Origin: Centroberyx gerrardi
Lineage: Eukaryota; Chordata; Actinopteri; Beryciformes; Berycidae
Direction: 5' to 3'
Length of the DNA stretch: 64,000 nucleotides
Assembly (NCBI RefSeq): GCF_048128805.1
Contig: NC_135997.1
Span: 8,116,616-8,180,615, forward strand
The notes under the pieces were generated by a model. That model was not told the DNA's origin and ran no database searches. It saw nothing but the letters and a program-made list of their open reading frames with translations. Positions within the stretch are counted from its first letter, which is position 1. Each line of letters opens with the position of its first letter. Made by a program: the position numbers and the translations under genes. This document shows, in pieces, positions 53,166-64,000 of the stretch.

Positions 53166-56100
53166 CTACGAACATGAGAATAAAATCAATTAAATTCAGT
53201 TTCACATTCTGTTCCATATCACAATGAAGAGTGAGAGCTGCTCTGATGGCTGTACCTTCACTGGGCTGTCAAAGAGGCCGTTGAGCTTGGCAAAGCTTCC
53301 AGTGGAGTCTGAGCAGGACGGGGCGGACTCCGCGTCCTTGTGGACATGTCTCGGTTTGCGCAGGAAGGAGTCTCGGTAGCAGAAGACCACCAGGCCGGCG
53401 AGCAGAGCACCCAGGAGGAAAGCAGCGAACACACAGGTGATGAGGATGTTCATGTGGACCATCTGGTTGGCCTCACCTGCCTGGATCTCCCACACGCCTA
53501 CAAAAGAACGGGGGATTGGTTAACCCCCTGATGCAACCAGAGTGCTCTGTGTAGCACGCCTCCCCACCCAACAGCAGAAGTGTGCATGTTTGCGTGTGAA
53601 CTCAACCATGCATGAGTTTCTGCCTTTACCCCCCCCCCCAAAAGGTAGCCTGTCAACCAAATCCAAAATTCCATATGCACTGACAGATTCTTATTCATCT
53701 AAGCCCAGATGAAGAAGAAACATGGTGAAAATTGGCAGAAGCTGTTAGGTACCCACATCCAGTTCACCATCTATGAGAAGTAGTGCTATGTTAGTTGAGA
53801 AGGGAAGACTTGAAGTGTTGCCTTGTTCCATTTTCCACTAGAGGCTTTTTTCATGCATTTAACCAGTAAAAGGGGTTAGGAGTGCACTCCTATCTGGGAC
53901 GGACAACCAAATCATTTCCCAAAAGAGATCAACCAGCAGGAAGCTGGTTGGAGGAAAGAGGCACGATGTTCGCCTTGCAGGTGTTGAGACACCTGCAGCT
54001 CTACTGGAGGTTTGTTAGTAACCACAGACATTGGAAGAGTTAGTCATCCATAGTGCAGTCGCTGTAGAGATGTGGTGCAGCAGGGCCGGCCAATGATTTA
54101 CCACCCAGGGTAAACTGTTACCAAAGCCAGGGTTATAAGATCTATACTGGCAGAGACAGACGCTAGGGCCAAAGAAAAGAAGCTAAAGAAAGAATACAAG
54201 AATACTAAGTGGAGGGTTTAATGATTAGAAAACTGGAAAAAAAAAATAAGTTGAAAGAAAGAAAGAAAGCAAAAATAATTTTCACCAAGTAAAAGAAAAA
54301 AAAATGTTAATATGAAAGTATAAGATGCACAGGAACATAAATTGCGAATGAAAATATGAATTCTTCTAGAAAAAGTAAGAGAAAGAAAATTAAAGTCTGC
54401 CATGTTATCTGATGGAAACCCTAAATAGCTGCCATTGTGTTTGCACGTGTGCGTGCGTACGTGTGCGTTTGCCTATGTGTTCGCATGTGTGCATTTGCAT
54501 TTGTGTGCCGTATTGTGAGTTGCTGGCAGCTATCAGATAGGGCTCCATGCAGCATGCTGGCTGCCTCCCTGCGGGCCTTACCCTCTTGGCCCCCTGGGAG
54601 AGAGTCTAAAGAATGGGAGGTGGCTGGGTCATCCTGCAGCACAAAGCCTGAGCCGTAGAGCTCTGGATCAGGCCCAGAGCCGGGGCTCTGAGTGGGTATG
54701 AGTACTGGGGGGTGTATGGGCCCACTGGGCTGGCCAGTGACTGGTGCTGATGAAAACTCCATGTCTGTGGTGACAAACAAATTGTTAACAAACGGTGCAG
54801 ACATGTGGGTAAAGCATACTGTTATCATCCCAGTTAGTAGGCATGGGGCAATGGGTACTTTTTTGGGGTTAGTGTCTGAAAACATAATAGGTCTTCATGA
54901 ATGTTGCTTAGACATCAACAAGTTGTTATCACAATTAACGTTTAGCAAGAATTTGATATTCAGAGATCAATGCAAGGAAATTGTATTTTGCTCAGACAAT
55001 TTGGAAGGGGGAAAAAGGAGCAGATCTTGAAAGAGGAGTCGGTACACAACAGTAATGATGCCAGAAGATGGTGAGATCGGGTGGGCATGCAAGAGGGAGG
55101 AAGGAAGGGATCAGGAAGTCATGAGTGACAAAGAGGAAGTGAAATCTGTGCTGAGAAAGAGCACTGATGTCGCCTGGTGGAGCTGTTGCCGGCGACGATG
55201 AAAATGATGCAGGTGACAAGTGTTCAGGAGGAGTTTTGTTACGGAAGACGAATGAGCGGTGGCAGTGGTAGAAAGACAGGGTTGGAGATGCTGAACTCAA
55301 GGAAAGAAACCATTTGAGTAAAAGATCAAACTAACCAGAGGTAGGGTCGCCAAATGATTTGTAATCTGGCGCTGATGTAGTAGCCAAAAACGCTAAAAGA
55401 ATTAAAAGGACAAGAAATCAGTATAACGGAATTCAGAAGTAAAAAATAAAAAAAATAAAAAAATTACCTAAGAGACACTAAGAGTGCAGTTTAATTAGCT
55501 TAACAATAATAAAAGCACTCGCTAGCAGTGTCCTTCTCTCCAGCTCTGTACACTGGAGTCACTGGAGGCCCTCTGGTGCTGATCAATACTGTACTGAGGT
55601 TCAGCTTGGGCCATGTTCAGTTGGTACAAACGGAGGGACCGAGGATCCAAACTAAAGTCCGTAAAGGGCACATTGACTGGTCATCAGACATCATAAGACC
55701 TCTACCATTTGCACCAGCTGAACATGCCCCATAATTGTACATGTCCATGTTTCTGCCTGGCAGGCGGCATTAGTTACAGGTGGCCATGTACCGTATGTAG
55801 ATGTGTGTGTTAATACTGCACATAGAGTCATGTAGGGGCAAGTTACTGGAGTGGTTACTGGTGTGAGTGTGCAGGCTCATGGTGTGTGTGGAGATGGGTT
55901 TGTGTTTCATCTGTGTACATGTGTGTATGTCTTTTGTGTGTCTGTGTGTTATGTGTGTGTGTGTGTGTGAAGATAGATGGCATGACATGGAGGTGAGCCT
56001 TACCGTGACAGTCTCCCAGATGGGCAGTGTTTCCAAACTCAATGTCCTGCTCATATCCAGTCCTGAGAGAGAGAGAGATAGAGAGGGGGAGAGAGAGAGA

Positions 56101-56922
56101 GAGAGACAACACAGAGATAGAGATTAAGGATACAAGTTGCAAAACAATTTCCTGCCATCGCGTTTACTCATCTATAATGTTTGCACTCTTTATTGCAACT
56201 GATGATAACTCTGGAGCCGGGGCTTGTACTCACAAAACACCGGGCTGTATCCGGTCACAGGCTCCATGAGTCTTCCAGCCACAGTAAGGATCCCTCGATG
56301 CTATGCAGGACCTGGGGCCACACACACACACACACACACACAAAAACACACGCCATCACAACAGCAGGTTTAATCATTCTGTGAGGTACGCCATTAACAT
56401 TTGTGACTGACTGAACATTAACCACTAGTCATAAGGTGAGGGTATTATCATTCCCTTTATGATATTCGCTGAAAAACAAAACAATAAAGTCACAAACCTA
56501 TGACCGCACACGGCACAGATTAACCTCCAACGTGTTTATTTTGCGTGTCACTCACTTGTGGCAGGAGGAATGGCGTTCGCAGCGGCTCAGCGGAATGCGG
56601 ATGACACAGCTGGAGAAGGCGACGTACAGACTGTGCGTGTCTTTGTCCACGTGCAGCGAGAGGACGCGCTTGTCATCCTCGCGGCTAGACAGGCACCTGC
56701 AAAGGAAAAGAGAAAGAGGCCGGGAGAGAGAGAGAGAGAGAGAAACCTGATCAGAGTTTTATCAGATAAGTCTGTCTACTGTTTCAGTCTCAGTAGATCT
56801 AATCAGATGTGAGGTGGAGAGATCACAAAAAGCTTTTTCACAGTTTAACGGGATTGTAACCTCTGGCACGCGCGGACACGCACATACGCATCCGCACACA
56901 CGAGCGCAAACACAATCACGCC

Positions 56923-56965
<43 letters not shown>

Positions 56966-59669
56966 ACACAGAAAGCAGACAGACCGCCATCTGTGCCAGG
57001 AAGTAACGCTCTGCTCCGAGTTAAAAGCTGCTGACTCCTCAGCCAGAACAGAGAAGGGAGAGAGAAAAAGAGAATAGAGGCAGAGAGAGAGAGAGAGAGA
57101 GAAGAAAGCGGATGTTTCCCTACTTGGCCCGGTTGAAGACGTCTATCTCCTCCAGAAGCAGGCTGTCGTTGAGGGACAGGGACGAGGTCTTGGCCAAAAC
57201 CTTGAGGACCACGCCGGCCTCAGAGCCGATGAACACCACGGTGTAGTTGCTGTAGGGCCCCGCGCCGTTGTCCACCGCCAGCGCCGTCAGCCTGTACCTT
57301 CACACACAGCAGAGAGGCGCGGGTTAGTCGCAGCAGATGTTATTCCATGAATGAATGAATAAATAAATCACCGCGGCCCTTGGGCTACTAAAGGTCACAC
57401 GGTTATTTTACTTTTTGCATCTTACATCAACATCTTGACTATTTCCAGGTACAGTAGGCATTCCAAATGTTTGAATATTGATACGCCCATATGCTTGATT
57501 ATGCATGATTAAATTTGCGGGCCTAATTCGCTTCTCCGTTTACCTGACGCGTGTCTTTGTGAACCACGGCTCGTCCCCGATGGAAGGCACAGCCGTGTCC
57601 ATGAGGGGGTGGGACTTGATGAACTGCAGGGTGTCGTCGGGGAACTCGATGGAGCTCTTATAGGACTCAGCTGGACCGTGACCCGCACAGCACCCGGGCC
57701 TGGGACAGAGGACACACACACACACACACACACAGGGCAAAAGGTCAAAGAGCAGCCTGTACTATCACCCACTGGGGAGTGATAAAGCGTATTGAAATGG
57801 ATGAAAGAGAGGGAGGGGGGGGGGGGGGGGGAGCAGGTGCTTATTAGGATCACAAAAAGACCCCAAATGGAAACATAAAATATACATATGCATGGTTATC
57901 CTCCATCAATCATTTACTGGGGTAATGAGGTGCTTCGTGGACTTTGTGCTTTGGACGCAGGGCAGGGCAACAAACGTATGTGCTGACTGTAAACAGGTTA
58001 AATATGCAACGCGTCTAATTATGCCAGATTAATTATTTAATCATCAGCAGATGGTGAATGTGTGTGCTGGGTCAGAGCTAATAACCAGGTCCCTCTCTGG
58101 TGAAAAAGATTTGATTTCACTGGGATTAACCTGGATATGGAAGGGTTAAGAAAAGGGCAAAATGACAGGTGGTAAACAGATGCCGTGTCAAGTGCCACCT
58201 AAGTTGGTCCAAGAAAAGCCGTGTTTAAAGTCCCCATGAAATGAACTCCCATTAGCTTTACTTCCTGGAAAACAGAGTATCTTTCATGGTGACTTCATGC
58301 TGCACTAGTAGGCATAAAAATATAAACTTCTAACCAATAAAACCATCAGATTTTTTAACAATCCCGCCCCTCCCATCAAATGAAACTGCCTTTCCCTCCT
58401 TGACTCATATTCCATTGGTTTAGACTTTTGAATGATCCCTCACTGTGTTATGTCCCGCCCCAGCATCAGGAAACACGAAATGCATCAAATCAAGGAAGCA
58501 AAGATGCCATTTTAAGATAAAAAGAAGCTCTTTTTCAATATTGCTTTTTTTGCTCTGCTACTTTGGCTCTGGACGTCTTGGAAGTTTTCGGACGGGAGAC
58601 AGCAACGCAAAAGTTAAATCCTTACCGGGGCTTCGGCAGCTTCTCCTCTGGGAACGGGGTCCACACAGAGTCGGGGGTCTTCTGCTCCTTGAATCGGCCC
58701 CGGAATACTTTCTCTATGTCGGCCATGGAGAAGGCGCACACTGCAGAGCCTGGGATACTGTGGAGAAAGGAGCATCACAATGCAATGTTTACATCTGACG
58801 TCAATGCTTGATGTCTATCTAAATTTTGTATTTCCGTCTCCAGGAGTGGTTCACTTTAAACTGACAGCTGTCGCGGCTCACCTGTTCATCTGCGTGGTGA
58901 AAACACCGACCACGGAGGGGACCCCGTTGATGTCGATGATGTCAGTGACAGACTGAAGCACGTCAAAGTAGAAGAAAGACTCCCCCGGGACCGAGCAGTT
59001 CAGCCTCGCCTTCACGAATGACGTCCAGTGCTTCTCGAGCACGCGCTGAGACCCGCCGACGTCATTCTTACAGATCCGCGCCACGCGAGAATACACAGCC
59101 TGCGAGGAGCGGGCGGGTTGAGAGAGGACAGGGGGGAAGGGTGGAGGGTGGAGGGAGGCAGAAGAAGAGGAAGAGGAAGGCAGCGGAGTGAACGTCACTA
59201 AAACACTTCAACATTCTGAATAATGCATCTCTCCATCCTGTAGCAACTCGGCACACACGAATTAAAACTTACACACACACACTCTCATCTTCAACTTTGT
59301 ACTTTGAGTTTGTACACCCTGATTGGAGCAAACATAAAAAAAAAAAAAAAAACGAACACGCCCGACGGCCTTGACTGGCTTTATCCAGCGCCGTGCGAGC
59401 GTGTTTGTGTGTTTGATTGCACATGTTACCGAGGCTTCGGGTATAAATGAAGCGTGTGAAGCAGTTGGCTAAGACCGTTTTAATAATTCATCAGTGCAAA
59501 CCTCCATCAGAGGCCAGGTGTCACCCCCAGCATTAGTAGGGTTGAAATATTTATTAGCTGGTGGCTGATGGAGGATGCCGGCTTCCTGTAGCTTGGCCGG
59601 AGCAGCTATTCTCTGGATGAGGCATGGTCAAATCTGAAGTTGGCCCCAGACATAGAACATCCTAATGCC

Positions 59670-59710
<41 letters not shown>

Positions 59711-60344
59711 AAGAGACAGACAGACAGAGCACACACTCCCTGGGAGACAAATCCTATCACTGTGTAATAACTTTACACTAGTAAAACATTCCCAGCAAAC
59801 ACTGCCTGTTGAATTTTCTCATGTATTCTAATGTGGTTTACAGAAGTCGCCTGGTTGGGTCCTATTACCATTGGAGACCTCTGTGCTAAAATTGCATGCA
59901 CCCAGGGAAATGTGGGCCTTCTTTGGATAAAGGCCTACACATCTGTGTGGAATACGTAATGCATTATAAACGGCAGGTGGACTGTCTTACCTTGCCCAGA
60001 TTGTTGTGCTCCACTGCGATTTCTCGGTAGAAAAAGTACACATAATTCCCGTACTCCGCTGCATGCAGGAAATGAGGTTCTGAGAGAGAGACACAGGGAG
60101 AGTTGAAGTGTATTTTTGCACCGTCACCACCACTGTGCACGCTGAATATTTCAGGGATTTGTACAAGGCTGTATATGACTGGGAGTGACCTAGATTGCCT
60201 GGGAGAGAACAGGCCATATTCCCAGGGAGCTTGGCCAGTGAGGAGAGCGCTCCATCACTCCAAAAACAGCTCCGACAGCCACATACATGAACCATGCACG
60301 AGCACCATGGGCATGTAGTTAGCTGACGTGTGTGTCTCCAGGAC

Positions 60345-60427
<83 letters not shown>

Positions 60428-60770
60428 GGGTTGGTTTAATGCGGAGAGTCATTTGTTTACCTTTCAGCCATTTGGAGTCATATTTGATGGTCCTCAGGGC
60501 CGATCCGTCACCCATGCTGCGGTAGATGACAGAGTCGCTGGCCTGGAAGTCTGCTACTGTGGCGGAGTACAGCTTCCCGTCTGAAACAAGAGGAGAAGCA
60601 CGGTCACCGCAAACTCAGCTACACCGCTATTCGGCAGCTGCTCCGTTATTTCTATTTCTTTGCAAGGCTTAATTGGCTGAGTTGTTATCACTGCAGGCTC
60701 AGTTGTACTGTGGCAAAGACGCCGAGGTGATAATGAGGTTGTAAGCAGGAATACATTAGTTGTTCTTGCA

Positions 60771-60810
<40 letters not shown>

Positions 60811-63463
60811 CATGTGTGTATTTGACCACCTTACCAGCGAAAAGGGCAACGTTGGTTTGCTTGGAGTCAAATGGACACCGAGCCAATCCATTGATCTCCT
60901 CCCCATCAAACTCCAGGTTATCCAGCTGAAAGGAACGCAACAAACACCCACATTAAAAGAGATAGATATAGGGAAATTGGGGAAACATTACACAAACACA
61001 CACACGCAAATTAGTCAAACTAGTCCAGTCAAATGTATTTAGAAAGTGATTTAAATAAACAAAGCATTTAAAAGTGTGTGTGTGTGCGTGCCTGTGTGTG
61101 CTCATCTGCACATGAAAAAGTGTGAGTTGATACGAAAGCAGCAGGGCGGGGCGGGGACGGGCTCTGGATACTCACCCTGTAGTATCTGCACATGGGGTTG
61201 AAGCCATTGGTCCCGCAGATGAAGACCAGGTCGTCATTTCTGGGAACCAGCACTTTGATGAAGTTGTGGCACTCGTCCTGAAAACACGACACAGAAAGAT
61301 ATGTTGACGGGCCGCCAGCCTTCACTCCTCACAGCTCTATCGGTGCGGTGGGATATGCGAGAGAGGAGTGCGAGGTGAATGACTTTTATACTTACTCTGT
61401 GTTTTCCCTTGACGGCACACATCTCCCTGTCCGCTTGGCCCGATCGCCATGTTAGCTTCTGTAAATAGCAACACATAGCATTAGGCACAAGCACTACACA
61501 CACTCACACACACACACAGGCACACATACACACACACAGAGAGTCGTTTCCACTCTCATTTTACAACCTGTCCAGTGTGTGATGAATGGCTGAGCATTTT
61601 CTATGGAGCCCTTTTAGTGTTTGTGGGTTGAGAGAGCAGCTCCTGGCGAGAATCTTACCCGGTAAGGAATGATCTCATTCCTGTAGGATTCTCTCAGAGT
61701 CACTAGGTACACCTGGTCTCTGTGGGCAGACACAACAAACACACGGCTCAGTGACGCCAACGCCAGCAGCACAGCACAACCCAGCGCAGCCAAGCATTAG
61801 CTTATATGAAATACAACAATTCATTAAAATGTTCTGCGATTAATTGAAGGCAAACTGGTTATTGCAGGGTTAACGCACAGTGAAATCTGAAATGTTGCGG
61901 CTGTTGCGTAAAAACTTGAGATATCCTTTTTCAGTGTCAACTTAATTTTACACTGACAACCACTCATTTTTTTAAATTACACGCTGGGTTTTGAAATCCA
62001 TAAGCCCAACGGTGATGAAATTTTGAGAACCACGTTTTACTTCAGCTTCAGCAAAAACATAAGAATACTCCAAGTTGGCATTAGCCAGTTGTCAAGTTTC
62101 ACCTGACAACAGTGATGCATGTGGTGGTGATTACATTGGCTCCAGTGGTGTGAGTTTTATACTGTAGATGTCCGGGTGATTTCCTGCTACAATATTAGTG
62201 CTGGCGGTCAGATTAATCCCAGCGCCAATAAATTCCAAAAAAGACATGTAAAGATGCCAAGAAATCCCTGACAGAGCATCAGGCTGGGATGATAGACGTC
62301 ATCCCCGGATCAATACTGGCCATATACATCAGTCGCGGGCCTAGAAGCCACAGATCCAATAACACTAAGAGCTTTTTTTTCCCCTTACGCCACTGTTTAC
62401 CTGCCAAGGAATGAGTGAGTGTATCGGCGTTGGGGATGTGTGAGAGAGAGAAACAGGGAGACGGTGTGTATGTGTATGTGTATGTGTGTGTGTGTGTTGG
62501 GTTTACCTGCCAGCGATGAACAGAGTGTCCTGTATCCTGGTCATCAACTGAAAGTCAAGGCGATGCTGCGACTCGTTGCCAGAGGGCCTGCCTCTGAACA
62601 CGGGGTACTGCCGCGCATCTGGAAAGACATCACATACACACACACTGTTACTGGGAAACTCAGATTATATATATATATACTGTAAACACAAAACACAAAT
62701 TGCCGCTTTATTGCTTTACATTACATTTACTACAACTACCATTACTATTATTAGTAGTAGTAATCATAGTAAGACACACATGCACACGCTCTCAGAAACA
62801 TAGACCGTGCTCACACACACTTCTTGCTGCATCACATCCTGCACTGATTAGGTATAAATATGCTGTGTACAGCGGCTTTATGGAAATCCTTCAGTAATGA
62901 CATGAGTGCTACAGTACAAATATCTATATTCTGTGTAATTATATCAGCGTGTCGTGTGTGTCTTTGTGTGTGTCTGTGTGTTAGCTAATGGCTGCCTATG
63001 TCAGCACATCTCTCCGTTGTTCTCCAAGTACATTACAGAGAGGAAAATGGAATCCACTTAATGTTACAACTGACCATAGAACAGATTGATTTTATTACCA
63101 TGGATGTGCCATGCTAGGGTTGCTGACAGGACTAGAAGGAGGGGGCCGCCGCTGCTTTTCTTCACTTCTACGACTATTACGCATAACAAGATAGGCCTCG
63201 AAGCGAATTAAAAATTAAGACGTTTATACTGAAATTGCACGGATTGCTGTTGGCTTTTGAAATGAAGTCGCACTAATTGTAATCGCTATCGCTGTTCTCT
63301 GCCGAGCTGATTTGTCGGTGCCGTGTGTGTACTCACAGTGTGCATCGACGACATCGAGGGGCGTGTTGTCCTCGGGGAAGCTGACTGCGAGGAGTGTGTG
63401 TGAGGCTGTCAGCAGCAGCAGCAGCAGCAGTTCACTGAGCTGAAGCACAGCTCTCTGGCCCAT
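52035..63463 (-). CDS. sema6d: Semaphorin-6D, transmembrane guidance protein (19 coding exons)
   Basis: Class 6 semaphorin acting as plexin-A ligand and as reverse-signalling receptor. Exons in transcript order: 63337-63463, 62507-62618, 61659-61719, 61396-61458, 61176-61277, 60835-60925, 60461-60580, 59991-60079, 58882-59099, 58626-58757, 57544-57699, 57124-57297, 56556-56696, 56234-56311, 56004-56062, 55336-55392, 54582-54764, 53256-53497, 52035-53165. All junctions are GT-AG and in phase, giving 1,111 residues (human 1,073). A Leu-rich signal peptide is followed by AVSFPED, the mature start. The sema domain runs to about 515 and includes [34 protein letters not shown] and [12 protein letters not shown]. 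The PSI domain near 520-560 has RDPYCGW. The membrane helix is about 672-694. The cytoplasmic tail has [10 protein letters not shown] and [16 protein letters not shown] and ends NKYSY. The ATG is the first Met, just before the signal peptide. Confidence 0.96.
53256..53497 (-). CDS. sema6d: sema6d exon 18, transmembrane exon
   Basis: Encodes [10 protein letters not shown], the single helix ([20 protein letters not shown] and onward) and the basic stop-transfer [15 protein letters not shown], then [10 protein letters not shown]. It ends in phase 0. Confidence 0.95.
55336..55392 (-). CDS. sema6d: sema6d exon 16, 57-bp symmetric cassette exon
   Basis: Encodes [18 protein letters not shown] in the extracellular juxtamembrane linker. 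It begins and ends in phase 1, so skipping keeps the frame. The corresponding mammalian segment (TSTTPDYKIFGGPTS) is one of those that vary between Sema6D isoforms. Confidence 0.85.
56930..56968. repeat. (CA)n microsatellite in sema6d intron 12
   Basis: About 19 CA units with one T interruption. Confidence 0.9.
59670..59708. repeat. (TG)n microsatellite in sema6d intron 8
   Basis: About 19 TG units. Confidence 0.9.
60347..60424. repeat. (GA)39 microsatellite next to sema6d exon 7
   Basis: 78 bp of uninterrupted GA on the plus strand, hence (CT)39 in the sema6d transcript, starting 36 nt after the exon 7 end. Confidence 0.95.
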
Positions 63464-64000
63464 GGCTGCTCACAGACGACACTTCCTGTTTCACACTGAT
63501 GGAGATGTTACCTGGGAACACACAAACACACGCTTGCGTTGACAGACGTGTGATCACATTCAGTTAAATTACATTCAACCCGTTACGGCAAACCTCGACT
63601 TCAGACAGCTACGTGTCCAATCTTGACCCTTGAGATAAAAAAATACCCATTTCCCCAGTGAGTTCTGGCAAAGGTTCCGCTCTCGCAAATGATCACTTCT
63701 CCTGTTTTTCTATTCTTGCAGAGACCCTCTACGCTAGTAAAAACACAACACACACACACTCTCCAACAGTTGCCCAGTCCGGCTTATTGCTGACTGAGCG
63801 CTCAGTGGCAGAACTTGGCGTTTCCCCTCTACCTCTCCCAGCATCTGCTGTCCGAGGGAAGGTCAGCCAACTGACCGGTAGGGTGTCTCGGTGTGGGTTG
63901 GATGCAGCGGAAGTCCGCCCTGTTAGAAACGTGGCAGGCCTGCTGTCTCTGTACATCTGTGCTACGATTGGTCCGTCCCGGGCCAGGCTCAACCCTCATC
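63464..64000 (-). other. sema6d 5' UTR segment and upstream intron
   Basis: On the minus strand a 3' splice site TTCCCAG ends at 63512, so the first coding exon probably begins at 63511 with 48 nt of 5' UTR. Earlier non-coding exons would lie beyond the window. The open frame at 63729-63992 shows no domain. Confidence 0.5.

Overview
The window is vertebrate nuclear DNA, almost certainly from a teleost fish. The evidence is multi-exon genes with GT-AG introns, intron-length spacing, dense CA/GT and GA microsatellites, Tc1/mariner- and hAT-type miniature elements with intact target-site duplications, and tRNA-derived SINE pieces. Gene order and orientation are ctxn2 (-), myef2 (+), slc24a5 (-), sema6d (-). 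Recalled from the human map, this is the mirror image of SEMA6D-SLC24A5-MYEF2-CTXN2 on 15q21.1, so the block is conserved between fish and mammals.

Layout. 1-700: the single coding exon of ctxn2. 700-6550: intergenic DNA with no supported gene. 6671-16108: myef2, a three-RRM, Gly/Met-rich RNA-binding protein assembled from 16 coding exons. 16315-17892: the tail-to-tail junction with slc24a5, containing a 475-bp Tc1-like element. 17893-23746: slc24a5 (NCKX5), nine coding exons, 515 codons. 23747-27924: intergenic DNA with a 340-bp hAT element bearing a perfect 8-bp duplication. 27925-29013: a complete intronless GRAIL/RNF128-type membrane RING E3 ligase. 29014-49117: a roughly 20-kb gene-poor interval with a retro-insertion nested in a hAT element, a near-perfect 119-nt foldback, G-rich runs, microsatellites and several non-repetitive stretches that could be regulatory. 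49118-52034: probable sema6d 3' UTR. 52035-63463: sema6d, 19 coding exons, 1,111 codons, with sema, PSI, transmembrane and long cytoplasmic regions.

The genes do not form a pathway. slc24a5 is a melanosome/trans-Golgi K+-dependent Na+/Ca2+ exchanger needed for pigmentation; myef2 is a nuclear RNA-binding repressor; ctxn2 is a small brain membrane protein; sema6d is a guidance ligand/receptor; the RING gene is an endosomal ubiquitin ligase. What links them is ancient synteny.

Most unusual points: an apparent frame break at the myef2 exon 3/4 junction inside the RNP1 motif of RRM1; mobile elements within about 6 to 15 nt of three 5' splice sites; the intronless RING gene inserted into the conserved block; the 119-nt foldback at 32082-32200; and a transposon-borne candidate poly(A) signal for slc24a5. 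Splice sites, exon phases and repeats were read by eye; no alignment or database search was run, and comparisons with human proteins are from memory.
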